16,970 nucleotides of DNA from assembly GCA_003354055.1 (NCBI GenBank), contig PIVQ01000086.1:1-16970 (forward strand), given 5' to 3'. This stretch comes from Desulfobacteraceae bacterium (lineage in GTDB: Bacteria > Desulfobacterota > Desulfobacteria > Desulfobacterales > Desulfobacteraceae). A program made the position numbers and the translations under genes. The notes beneath the pieces were generated by a model. That model was not told the DNA's origin and made no database searches. It saw only the letters and a list, made by a program, of their open reading frames with translations. This document shows, piece by piece, positions 8,701 to 15,002 of the stretch (its first letter is position 1; each line of letters opens with the position of its first letter).

Positions 8701-10026
8701 CGTTTTTCCGGTCAGGGGAACCCGGATGGACAGCACCAGCAGGGTGTCTGCCTGTTGGGGGCCGTTTTGGTAGCAAAGGTCTGTAAATTCCGAAACCGGT
8801 AATTCATCGGTTTCTCCCTTTTCGGCCCTGTAAAAGTCAACCCGTGCGCCAAGAACCATGAGCACCAGCAATAGGTCTGAAGCAAATCCGGATTTTTTGG
8901 ATGTGGCTTTGTCCTGGTGAAGGAAGGTCCTGGCCCCGACTACAAAATTTTCCTGCCATTCCTGGGGACTGCCGTGCTTGGCCGTCATCATGAGGTTACC
9001 GGCTATGGTGCCGGCGTTTCGCAACACCGTGCCGCCTGTGGCTTCGGCCATTTGTTTCAGTGCTGCCAGGGCCGGGCGGAAGTCCTGGTTCGTACCGCTT
9101 TCACTTGCCAGAGCCCGGACCAGGAAATCAATCAACTGGGTATAGGTGGTAGCCGCACCAAATACCAACTCCCCTCCATCCAGGGAAATTTCGTTACGCA
9201 GCTCAGGGATATGGGAAATATCTACCTGAAACGGATACATGGCCCCGCCCCAGTTGGGATACACCCCCACCGACGTGTTGCCTGCCACAAACCTGGGGTT
9301 GGTTCCTTCCGGTATTTTGGTCAGGATGTCCTTTACCTGGTCCAGGCTGGTGGGCCGGAACCATTGGAAACAGCCCTGGCTGTCTTCAATTTGAAAGTGC
9401 AGGGGTTCAGGCGGTTTTTTCAGTACCTTGGGAAACCCGTCAAAGATTTCTTTGGACACCGGAACAGCCGTGGCAGGGTCGATCTTGCACTTCATGTTTC
9501 CCTTTTGATCATCCGTCGTGAAATCATCGGCAAAATGCTTCATACCGAAAAGGATGGGCCGGTACCCGGTGCAGCGGCAGAGATTGCCGTCAAAGGCTTT
9601 TTCCACCTGCTTTTTGCTTATTTCCATTCCCTCATTGGCTGCCAGGAAGCCTTGCATGTTCATTACAAATCCAGGGGTGCAATAGCCGCACTGGGAACCG
9701 TTGGCAGCTGCAACAATATGCTGCACCGGGCTGAGGCTGCTGCCCACAGAGCCGATGCCCTCGATGGTGGTGACTGCCATTCCGGCCACGGATACCAGGG
9801 GCCGCAGACAGGCGTTCACTGCTCTGTGCCGGACTGCGTTGGCCCGGTCATCCCAACCGGACAGCAGGATGGTGCAGGAGCCGCAGCCTCCCTGACCACA
9901 GCCTTTTTTGGCGCCCTTTAGATTGACGCTGGGGGTGTGAAGAAAATCCAGGAGCGTGATCCTGGGATCCGGAGCGGCAATGGAGACTTCATCCCCATTC
10001 AGGTAAAAAATCAATTGGTCGGCCAT
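5767..10026 (-). CDS. Single-chain xanthine dehydrogenase/aldehyde oxidase-family molybdenum hydroxylase
   Basis: A 1419-aa polypeptide with all three cofactor domains in one chain, in the animal XDH order. An N-terminal plant-type 2Fe-2S domain has Cys43, 48, 51 and 73. An alpha-helical second 2Fe-2S domain has Cys113, 116, 150 and 152. An FAD domain has VAGNTSVG near 247-254 and spans about 220-540. A Mo-cofactor domain runs from about 600 to the end, with GGGFGGK at 845-851, TGGIETGQGL near 1091-1100 and Glu1365 in the GEPP motif (the catalytic Glu). Compared with bovine XDH, the Arg880 equivalent is kept (Arg969), but the Glu802 equivalent is Thr852, and Phe914 and Phe1009 are replaced by Tyr (about 1012 and 1066). 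Purine hydroxylation is therefore uncertain; an aldehyde or another N-heterocycle is equally possible. Start chosen at ATG 10026 with AGGGGA upstream. It is first in the operon, 13 nt before the GRE fusion. Confidence 0.92.
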   Translation of the reverse strand: MADQLIFYLNGDEVSIAAPDPRITLLDFLHTPSVNLKGAKKGCGQGGCGSCTILLSGWDDRANAVRHRAVNACLRPLVSVAGMAVTTIEGIGSVGSSLSPVQHIVAAANGSQCGYCTPGFVMNMQGFLAANEGMEISKKQVEKAFDGNLCRCTGYRPILFGMKHFADDFTTDDQKGNMKCKIDPATAVPVSKEIFDGFPKVLKKPPEPLHFQIEDSQGCFQWFRPTSLDQVKDILTKIPEGTNPRFVAGNTSVGVYPNWGGAMYPFQVDISHIPELRNEISLDGGELVFGAATTYTQLIDFLVRALASESGTNQDFRPALAALKQMAEATGGTVLRNAGTIAGNLMMTAKHGSPQEWQENFVVGARTFLHQDKATSKKSGFASDLLLVLMVLGARVDFYRAEKGETDELPVSEFTDLCYQNGPQQADTLLVLSIRVPLTGKTEFIRAYKTGQRPDDSRAIVNACFRLQVDSNNKITRVRAALGGSNLIPFFALSFQESLTGKTWGEALPDIAYAALGKDMEEAMSGTPGDSFYAPDYKLKLTWGFFFKFFVHVSKSIAPDLIPADESDAGRTWERPVSRGSQIFPDLKPAGALREPYLKLSAYEQATGQALYTHNIPLPPDGLFGHYVLSTRPLADFNFKTPDTDPATPQQTEAWLKENFPGVKTVITAHDLPQSLQTKACDDPYLCIDDVTCAGQPIAVVIANNDTVAGSAASAFQYKCISYTDKDEEPIYTIPDAVEKDSIFEDTQTEVHIWKVTRPDSEFSWKDTPESVVGGVNCDISSIEQHTGAQCHFYLETQSCAAFPRDGNTLEIRASSQSPMSVHTAVCSVTGLPANRVNVKIDRLGGGFGGKTCRTPYPAVAAALAAVKTGKPVKMALYRGVDTTFMGKRHPALGKSALAVGNGRDDPQNKGKIMGRHTNIWTDGGNTYDCSYPVLNCMMLKSDGPYYVPNSQVVGDVCRTNKSTNTALRSFGMIQATLILEEGVERAAHSLGMQPEDLRGKNLNQMGDLTPYGEPLNSCYMSHVWEYVLEKSDFGNRLEQVKKFNRENKWKKQGISAIPMMYGLGYNAEFLQQGGAFIEVFSHDGTVLGHTGGIETGQGLATKMAQLAASELRLPLRLVQMAPFEASVIPNPSSTGASTGTDLNGGAIVEAAQNLRKRLEEFTYGLRDEKGITWCRDNCINFWDYEEGWEALDPNGPEGKLIWQNIVSQAYMQRINLSSQTRYKQPGSSFTVKNIAFKNPEFTQTVNGFIGQTYSAAVSQVEIDVLTGETRVLRSDVCYDAGESLNPAVDVGQVEGAFVMGIGNVLTEQSVFVDGIEKAVNTWDYKIPGSSTIPEEFNVILFPRETVTDVPPNPNLVKSSKAIGEPPLVLASSVFFAVKHAILANRQQMGKSGWFGLASPATPQRIRQTCICNFPKTSK

Positions 10027-10114
10027 GATGTTTTCCCCTTGATAGAAACGGTTTTTAAATTTTATGAGTGTGAAACTTATCCTGGTTAGACTTTTTGACG
10101 GATGTGTCCGGTGA

Positions 10115-10258
10115 GTTTATCGTATGATCAGAATCCAGAGATGGAAGACGTGGTATGAGATGCAAAAAGGTCTGGACATATACTTTAATTCTTATAACAA
10201 TGAACGGGCTCATCAAGGCAGAAACATACGGCGTGAACTTCGTAGCAAGCCTTCATAG
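10115..10258 (+). pseudogene. C-terminal remnant of an IS481/IS3-like transposase
   Basis: A frame open from 10115 and ending at a TAG (10256-10258) encodes a stretch containing LDIYFNSYNNERAHQGRN, which matches the C-terminal integrase-core signature (YNxERxHQG) of IS481/IS3-type transposases. The frame has no start codon context and is preceded by an in-frame TGA at 10112-10114; the rest of the transposase and both terminal repeats are not visible. This is a decayed insertion scar lying between the divergent redox operon and the cupin gene. Confidence 0.7.
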
Positions 10259-10317
10259 ACGGTTTTCCGAAAAATACAGAGACAAGAGAGTAATCTATAG
10301 CCATTAGGGAGGAAACA

Positions 10318-10857
10318 ATGGAAACAACAGAGGTTGAAAGAATAAAAAAACTATTGAATTTAACCTTTCTTGAAGGAGGGGAGTCCGGGTTTTTTCGGAA
10401 AATTACAACATCTGCAATTGAAGTCCTTCAAGATGGGCGGGCTTTTAAAGCAAATAGTTCCATATACTATATGCTGACAAAGCAATACCCCGTTAATTAT
10501 TTACATTGGTTGGCAATGGACGATATACATATTATCTGCAAAGGGGGGCCTGTCAGTTATTATGTATTTCATGAAGACGGCACATCAAAAAGACATGTTG
10601 TCGGAAGTGACCTGACAAGAGGTGAACTCTTGACTTTAACAATTCCTGCCGGATGTAGTAAAGCGCTAAAATTGCATGACAGCGCAGCCTTTGCTTTAAT
10701 GGTTTCAGTATTAACACCCGAGTGGACTAAAGACAGGGTTGTTATTGGAGCAGGGCAGAAATTCATTAATAAGTATGAAGGTTCCTCAGAATGGGCAACT
10801 CCCCAATTTTTAAAGGAGTTAATCGGCCCCAATTTTAAGAAAGGAACACGTAGTTGA
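10318..10857 (+). CDS. Cupin superfamily protein, DUF985 (cupin_5) type
   Basis: A 179-aa protein matching the DUF985/cupin_5 pattern: an N-terminal EGG-SGFFRK segment (residues 19-28, the family's EGGxFRE), SSIYYMLT (47-54), a YLHWLAMDDIHIICKGG block (61-77) equivalent to the family WHxxxxDExWHFYxG motif, GSDLTRGE (96-103), and IPAGCSKA (109-116) equivalent to VPAGxWQA, ending with the long V-L-TPEWTKDR-V strand region. The family is a small beta-barrel with unclear catalytic function, so no reaction is assigned. The start has a strong GGAGG five nt upstream. It is the only well-formed plus-strand gene between two minus-strand blocks, is distinctly AT-rich, and follows a transposase scar, so it is probably acquired. 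Fold call fairly sure; function unknown. Confidence 0.75.
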   Translation: METTEVERIKKLLNLTFLEGGESGFFRKITTSAIEVLQDGRAFKANSSIYYMLTKQYPVNYLHWLAMDDIHIICKGGPVSYYVFHEDGTSKRHVVGSDLTRGELLTLTIPAGCSKALKLHDSAAFALMVSVLTPEWTKDRVVIGAGQKFINKYEGSSEWATPQFLKELIGPNFKKGTRS

Positions 10858-11024
10858 GAGATTTCGTTTACCTGGAGAATAGGCGGGCCACCATGGGGGG
10901 CGTAAATTTGACTACTATGAAAAAGGAGTATCAGGATTATTTCAATCCGGATGCGGAATTTCTAACCTTAAGTGGTAGAAAGGGATACTATGATTTCAGA
11001 ATATATTTTTGCGATTTGCTATAA
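10854..11024 (+). other. Possible small ORF or gene fragment overlapping the cupin stop
   Basis: A 56-codon frame opens with TTG at 10854, overlapping the cupin stop codon in a TTGA arrangement, and ends at TAA 11022-11024. Its product includes LENRRATMGGVN and DYFNPDAEFLTLSGRKGYYDFR, which look protein-like (mixed charged and aromatic residues) but match no family I recognise. It has no independent Shine-Dalgarno site; an internal ATG lies at 10893. It could be a translationally coupled small protein or the end of a decayed gene. I see nothing further between 11025 and the isomerase stop at 11164. Confidence 0.3.
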
Positions 11025-11163
11025 GCAAATCAATAGTAAACTTTGAACTAAAATTCAATCAGGAAATTGCAGATTTAGAAAATTTATTGGAAATAACGGG
11101 TTCTCTTTCGTTTTCAACGATCATCAGTGACTGTAATCTGTTCATCCGTGAAGACCGACACTA

Positions 11164-11928
11164 CTACCAGAGATCCTTAATCAACTCTCGGCTCAGATTC
11201 AGATATTTGTGCTGCATGTTCGGATCATTGCAGAAAATTTCCAAGGTAATGGTACTATTGTAACCGGTTGCCTTTAATGACTTCACAGCTTTTTTCCAAT
11301 TCACGGTTCCTACACCCAAGGGCATATGATCATCGGATCTGGATCGGTTATCAGAAAAGTGAACATGCAGGATGTGTTCTCCTAGTTCTACGCAAAAAAA
11401 CTCATGATTATCGAAACCAAAGTTTGTGTGTCCGAAATCGAGATGCAGTTTTAAACCCGGCACTTCCGTCAGTAAGTTTTTAAAGATGGAAACTCGGTCA
11501 AAAGGGGCTTTATAGTTTTCAAATACCATTGTGAGCCCATATGATGCAGCCATTTCAACAATGGGTTGTAATGCCTCTATATGGAATGAGACCAAATCTT
11601 TTCTCATAGCTGGCGGACAATAATAGCAGGGATGAATATTCATGACCTTAGCTCCCAAGGCGGAAAATATCCCTGCACATCGCGCAAGTTCCTTAAAGCA
11701 AGCTTCTCGGACTCCCTGGATTGGGTACGAATATGGAAGGCAGGGGTCGGTATGCCCAGTAATGGATAAGCCATAGGAATCAAGGATCGACCTCAATTTA
11801 GCAATATCAATGTTGGTGGCGTCAGGACCTTCGATGGTTAAATCCAAAAAGTCGAAACCGGCTTTGCCACAGAACGCTGCCTCATCATAGACTGATTTTG
11901 ACGGGTTGTTCATTATTCCTATTTTCAT
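11164..11928 (-). CDS. Sugar phosphate isomerase/epimerase-like TIM-barrel protein (xylose isomerase-like/AP endonuclease 2 superfamily)
   Basis: A 254-aa protein with the size and motif order of the xylose-isomerase-like TIM barrel superfamily (sugar phosphate isomerases/epimerases, IolE/IolI/Hyi relatives). It starts MKIGIMN, has AGFDFLDLTIE (23-33) on the second strand, GHTDP (58-62), NIHP (97-100), VFEN with Glu137, LHLDFGHTN with Asp164 and His167, HVHFSDN with His188/His190, and TLEIF with Glu230. Glu137, Asp164, His190 and Glu230 are the expected divalent-metal ligands. The start at 11928 is preceded by AAGGA at good spacing. It lies 30 nt after the stop of the upstream paralog gene in the same orientation, so co-transcription is likely, although it may simply be a passenger. 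Exact substrate cannot be told. Confidence 0.8.
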   Translation of the reverse strand: MKIGIMNNPSKSVYDEAAFCGKAGFDFLDLTIEGPDATNIDIAKLRSILDSYGLSITGHTDPCLPYSYPIQGVREACFKELARCAGIFSALGAKVMNIHPCYYCPPAMRKDLVSFHIEALQPIVEMAASYGLTMVFENYKAPFDRVSIFKNLLTEVPGLKLHLDFGHTNFGFDNHEFFCVELGEHILHVHFSDNRSRSDDHMPLGVGTVNWKKAVKSLKATGYNSTITLEIFCNDPNMQHKYLNLSRELIKDLW

Positions 11929-11958
11929 CGCGCTTTCCTTAATTGGGTGGGCACTCAG

Positions 11959-12840
11959 TTAACCCTCCTCGGGTTTTGCCTGATTTTTTGTGACGGCCTG
12001 TAACCGTTCTGCCAGGAATTCCACATAATCTTCAAATTCCTGCGAGTCAGGCGCTTTTAATCCGGATATATTGTTTTTAAAAAATCTTGGCGGGACGAAT
12101 AAATAGGTTCTCTTCTTATATATCCAATGCCGAGGCTTATTTTGAAATTTGTGCTCCTCTTCATTTATGATACCCAAACCAAAGATATTCTGTCTGTCTT
12201 CATCCACTTTTCCGGTTTTTCCGTTGACGCTATGGGGGGCTATATTCACCAGGATTGCCGATGTTTGCGGCAACCCCAACAGCAACTCACCCACAAAGAA
12301 AATGTTGCCGCTGCGGCAAAGTTTCTGTTCCACTTCACCCATTGTTTTCCATTCCTCAGAGGTGACCTTTTGATGCCCCATACCATTAAACATTCCTTTG
12401 GAAAAAGGGAGTTGCGACTCAGAAAAATCCCGGTTAAGTATTGTCTGAATAAAGGCTTTTCCCATTGGTGCGCCGACCCCTTTACTGTAGAATATCCCCT
12501 CTTCCACGTTTGTTTCAATAAACATCCCCGACTGGTTCAGTATGTTCTTTACCGCCTGATAATTGAAAATGGAAAACGGTTTTTTTGTTACGGGATTAAT
12601 AGTTGAATGAATGGCTTTGGTCATTGCAGTAAAAAACACGCTTACATCAATAAATGAATTTTTAATATCTTCATCAAAATTTTGGATGCTGTCGGCAGTG
12701 GCGCAAAGCATGATGTTTCCTGTTTCATTAAATACATAATGCTTTGCCATGGGCAAATACTGGGGCTGAACAGCTCCCTGCCCGGACGGCTCGGTCTCTT
12801 GATCGCTCTGTGTAAACCAACTCCAGAATTTTCCTAACAT
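11959..12840 (-). CDS. Protein of unrecognised family, paralog of the product at 12944-13759
   Basis: A 293-aa protein with no signal peptide and no family I recognise. It is clearly related to the upstream gene product: shared blocks in the same order are a VFNETGNI segment (36-43), VSVFFTAMTKA (66-76), NYQA (93-96), SGMFIE (104-109), a FIQTIL segment (130-135), a GNIFFVGELLLG strand-like block (178-189), YLFVPPRFFK (246-255) and EFEDYVEFL (268-276). The N-terminus carries a short aromatic start (MLGKFWSWF), then a Pro/Gln-rich linker. Compared with its paralog it has an extra segment at about 201-243. The start at 12840 has GAGG with 7-nt spacing. It sits between its paralog and the isomerase gene and is probably in one transcript with them and the endolysin-like gene. 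Function unknown. Confidence 0.82.
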   Translation of the reverse strand: MLGKFWSWFTQSDQETEPSGQGAVQPQYLPMAKHYVFNETGNIMLCATADSIQNFDEDIKNSFIDVSVFFTAMTKAIHSTINPVTKKPFSIFNYQAVKNILNQSGMFIETNVEEGIFYSKGVGAPMGKAFIQTILNRDFSESQLPFSKGMFNGMGHQKVTSEEWKTMGEVEQKLCRSGNIFFVGELLLGLPQTSAILVNIAPHSVNGKTGKVDEDRQNIFGLGIINEEEHKFQNKPRHWIYKKRTYLFVPPRFFKNNISGLKAPDSQEFEDYVEFLAERLQAVTKNQAKPEEG

Positions 12841-12868
12841 TCTCGGATCCTCTTTTAATTTTGATTCG

Positions 12869-12903
12869 GAAAGGCATTTAAGAGAGAAACTTAAAAGCCT
12901 TTC
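12869..12903. repeat. Intergenic stem-loop between the paralogous genes
   Basis: GAAAGGC (12869-12875) pairs with GCCTTTC (12897-12903), and the inner TTAAG (12878-12882) pairs with CTTAA (12890-12894) across a 2x2 internal loop, giving a 12-bp interrupted stem. It fills much of the 103-nt gap between the two paralogs. Neither strand shows a T-run after the stem, so partial termination, mRNA processing or differential stability of the two reading frames are all possible. Confidence 0.5.
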
Positions 12904-12943
12904 TGATATCCAAAGGTTGCAATTGGCACTGTTGCGGCTGAAA

Positions 12944-13759
12944 TTAGGACGAAGTGTCTGCCGGTTGAGGTGTGTCAGTCAGTATAACGGCCCTCATCGA
13001 TTCAACCAGGTTGTTGAATTCCGGGTCGGACATGGCCTCATTTAACAATGACGCATGTTTTATAAAAGAAGGCGGAACAAACAGATAGACGGCTTTAGTA
13101 ATTTTCATTTTTATTTCCGAACTCTCAACTTTAAGGCAGGGCCCTGCTTCCCAAAGCCCTTTTGCAGTGGACGCGTCAACGGAGATGACAATCGGCGTAA
13201 TGGATATGGTCCCCAGCAAATATTCGCAAACAAAAATAATCGTGCCGACTTTCTTGCTTTGATTTGAAGTCTCGGATGCAATTTTTATGGATTCTTTGCC
13301 CATCCCCATAATCATATCCATCAAGGATTTTCCTATCGAGGCCAGGTTTCCGCTTAGGCCCAGGAGGGTCTGGATCAACTGGCTCCCGAGTGTAATCCCC
13401 TTTTGCTTACTCTCAAAATCGATGATGCTTTCAGTCACTTTGACAAATAATCCTGAAGAAGACACCAACTTATCGATGGCGTCGTAATTGTATAAACCGG
13501 CATCTGCCTCTGACATCGCCTTGGTCATTGCTGCGAAGAATACACTCACCTGGCCGAACGCCTCTTCAGCCTCCTCAGATATGGAGGTATTTTCCTGGCT
13601 ACCGCCATTCAGTGTTGTTGCCACAAACAGATTTCCGGTTGCATTGATAACAAATTGTTTCGTGGCAGGGATTTCCGAACTTTTACTTGTTGTCAGGTTC
13701 GCGGCCCGTGTTTCTGCATTACTTACAAGGTAACCTTCCTGCGGATCAGTGGTTGGCAT
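12944..13759 (-). CDS. Protein of unrecognised family, paralog of the product at 11959-12840
   Basis: A 271-aa protein without a signal peptide or recognised domain. It shares with its downstream paralog the ordered blocks KQFVINATGNL (34-44), VSVFFAAMTKA (71-81), NYDA (91-94), SSGLFVKV (101-108), LIQTLLG (128-134), GTIIFVCEYLLG (172-183), YLFVPPSFIK (225-234) and EFNNLVESM (247-255). The middle (about 120-155) is rich in Gly, Leu, Ile and Met and could be amphipathic or membrane-active, but no clear transmembrane helix is visible. The start at 13759 has AAGGAG six nt upstream. It follows the endolysin-like gene in the same direction with a fold-back element in between, so a role in a lysis, injection or effector module is possible but is inference only. 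Confidence 0.82.
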   Translation of the reverse strand: MPTTDPQEGYLVSNAETRAANLTTSKSSEIPATKQFVINATGNLFVATTLNGGSQENTSISEEAEEAFGQVSVFFAAMTKAMSEADAGLYNYDAIDKLVSSSGLFVKVTESIIDFESKQKGITLGSQLIQTLLGLSGNLASIGKSLMDMIMGMGKESIKIASETSNQSKKVGTIIFVCEYLLGTISITPIVISVDASTAKGLWEAGPCLKVESSEIKMKITKAVYLFVPPSFIKHASLLNEAMSDPEFNNLVESMRAVILTDTPQPADTSS

Positions 13760-13771
13760 AGCGCTCTCCTT

Positions 13772-13929
13772 TTAATTAGTGCTTGAACGAAAACTTACCC
13801 ATCTGTCGCGTTGCTGCAAAAGTCTGAAATCCTCATGTACATGAGTACACTCCGGTTTCAGACTTTCTTGCGCCTTGCATATGGGCAAGTTTTCATCCAA
13901 GCACAGGTTTTTGGTCAGTCACTAATTAA
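13772..13929. mobile_element. 158-bp fold-back (MITE-like) element
   Basis: The element is bounded by a perfect 10-bp terminal inverted repeat, TTAATTAGTG (13772-13781) and CACTAATTAA (13920-13929). Inside lies a 24-bp imperfect inverted repeat (13779-13802 with 13881-13904, 21 of 24 pairing). Nested within that is a perfect 11-bp pair, AAAGTCTGAAA (13819-13829) and TTTCAGACTTT (13856-13866), with a 14-bp perfect palindrome CTCATGTACATGAG (13832-13845) at the tip. It has no coding capacity and no clear target duplication. It separates the endolysin-like gene from the first paralog and could act as a MITE, an RNA processing site or a structural repeat. Confidence 0.7.
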
Positions 13930-13976
13930 GATTTCGCATGTGAAAAAAGCGATTTTTTTATGTGATAAATCCGTAG

Positions 13977-14720
13977 TCAGGCAATCAAACCCATTGCCCT
14001 GTAGGTATTCCGGCCTGCAATCCCGTCAGGTTCCAAACCGTGATTCGCCTGCCATTTTTTCAGCGCCTTTTCCGTGTTGCTGCCGAATATGCCATCTGCT
14101 TCTACACCGAGGACTTTTTGAAGCTTGATCACCCATTCCCCTGAAGCCCCCTCCCTGGCTATTTTAAAGGTTTCAGCCGAGTCTGAATCTGTGTCTTCCG
14201 GAACTTTGCCCAGGCAAAGTGCTACCGCATCAGCCCTGAGCCGTTCCACCCGGCGCTGCCATCCCTTCCCAAACACCGGCCAGGTTGACAATGCCTTAAG
14301 AAAGGATAGACGCTGCTCGCAGACCCCGTGTATCACGGATACCCCTTCCTTCGCCTTTGTCTTTGAAATTGTATTCGGACCGATATGGCCGTCCTGTGCC
14401 GCGCCGACAGCTGCCTGAAGCCATCTTACACTCCGCCCCGGCCCGGAATTCACAGCCCCGTCAAAAACCGTCAGGTCCACACCGCCCGGCAGGTCGTCAC
14501 ACAGGCATTTATCCCAGTATCCCATAAGGTATATGTACGACAACTCATCAGGGCTGATCTGCCTCAATTCCTCTTTTGTCTTGTCAGAACCATAAAATCG
14601 CCGGTAGGTGAGCAAGGTCACCCCTTTCATGGTTGCGCCGCCCGGATCATCTTTATTGTCGGACCAGCCCCCCTCACTTTTCAACACATGGTCCAGGCAT
14701 TTTTCAAAATTTTCTTTCAT
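13977..14720 (-). CDS. Endolysin-like GH108 peptidoglycan hydrolase with two peptidoglycan-binding domains
   Basis: A 247-aa peptidoglycan hydrolase. Residues about 5-85 are a glycosyl hydrolase family 108 domain, with the catalytic Glu16 in SEGGWS and the following DPGGATMKGVT (25-35). Residues about 86-165 match the PG_binding_3 domain usual in this family (VFDGAVNSGPGRSVRWLQ near 85-102, then DGHIGPNT). Residues about 192-245 are an additional PG_binding_1 domain with two repeated D-G-I-F/A-G-x-NT motifs. There is no signal peptide or SAR-type anchor, as in phage endolysins that need a holin; no holin is visible nearby. The start at 14720 is chosen because GGAG lies 8 nt upstream; ATGs at 14726 and 14747 are in frame but badly spaced. 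The gene is upstream of and co-directional with the unknown paralog pair, suggesting a prophage, tailocin or effector remnant. Confidence 0.85.
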   Translation of the reverse strand: MKENFEKCLDHVLKSEGGWSDNKDDPGGATMKGVTLLTYRRFYGSDKTKEELRQISPDELSYIYLMGYWDKCLCDDLPGGVDLTVFDGAVNSGPGRSVRWLQAAVGAAQDGHIGPNTISKTKAKEGVSVIHGVCEQRLSFLKALSTWPVFGKGWQRRVERLRADAVALCLGKVPEDTDSDSAETFKIAREGASGEWVIKLQKVLGVEADGIFGSNTEKALKKWQANHGLEPDGIAGRNTYRAMGLIA

Positions 14721-14747
14721 ATCCATGTCTCCTTTTATGAGTGACAC

Positions 14748-14798
14748 ATAACAGGGCGAGGCATCAGGATGTGTTACCTTCGCCCTTTATCCTGTTAT
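14748..14798 (-). promoter_or_regulatory. Leader hairpins with mutually exclusive pairings upstream of the endolysin-like gene
   Basis: ATAACAGGGCGA (14748-14759) pairs with TCGCCC (14780-14785) and TGTTAT (14793-14798), leaving a bulge on one side. A competing stem, CAGGAT (14765-14770) with ATCCTG (14789-14794), uses part of the same right arm, so the two structures exclude each other. On the minus strand the structure ends about 27 nt before the chosen start codon, close to the RBS. This could be an attenuator, a terminator for the gene at 15003-16082, or chance. The remaining 14799-15002 spacer shows nothing else I can support. Confidence 0.35.
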
Positions 14799-15002
14799 CG
14801 TTATTGCCGTAAAATTTTGGGGGTGGGGTCCGGGTAATAATAAGGCTCAACATAATTCTGAACATCTGCGGTTTGCACGGCAGTATGTTCGTTGTTAAAA
14901 ATTATTTCAAGCAAGGATCAAACGTAGACTTGACCAAACGCTTCTAATTGTTTGAATAAGTGAGTCCACCGGCTTTAGAGGCCACCCAAAAGATAACTTT
15001 TG

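Noticed and set aside
8917..9921. 334-codon plus-strand open frame
   Set aside because: Antisense shadow of the FAD and 2Fe-2S domains of the Mo-hydroxylase, whose cysteine motifs are clear on the other strand.
11009..11263. 84-codon plus-strand open frame
   Set aside because: Its second half is antisense to the isomerase C-terminus, it has no RBS, and its composition is unconvincing.
12127..12606. 159-codon plus-strand open frame
   Set aside because: Antisense to the second paralog gene, which has a good RBS and shared blocks with its neighbour.
13772..13929. CRISPR array or ordinary terminator at the fold-back region
   Set aside because: There are no spaced direct repeats, and the nested inverted repeats are too long and lack a T-run.
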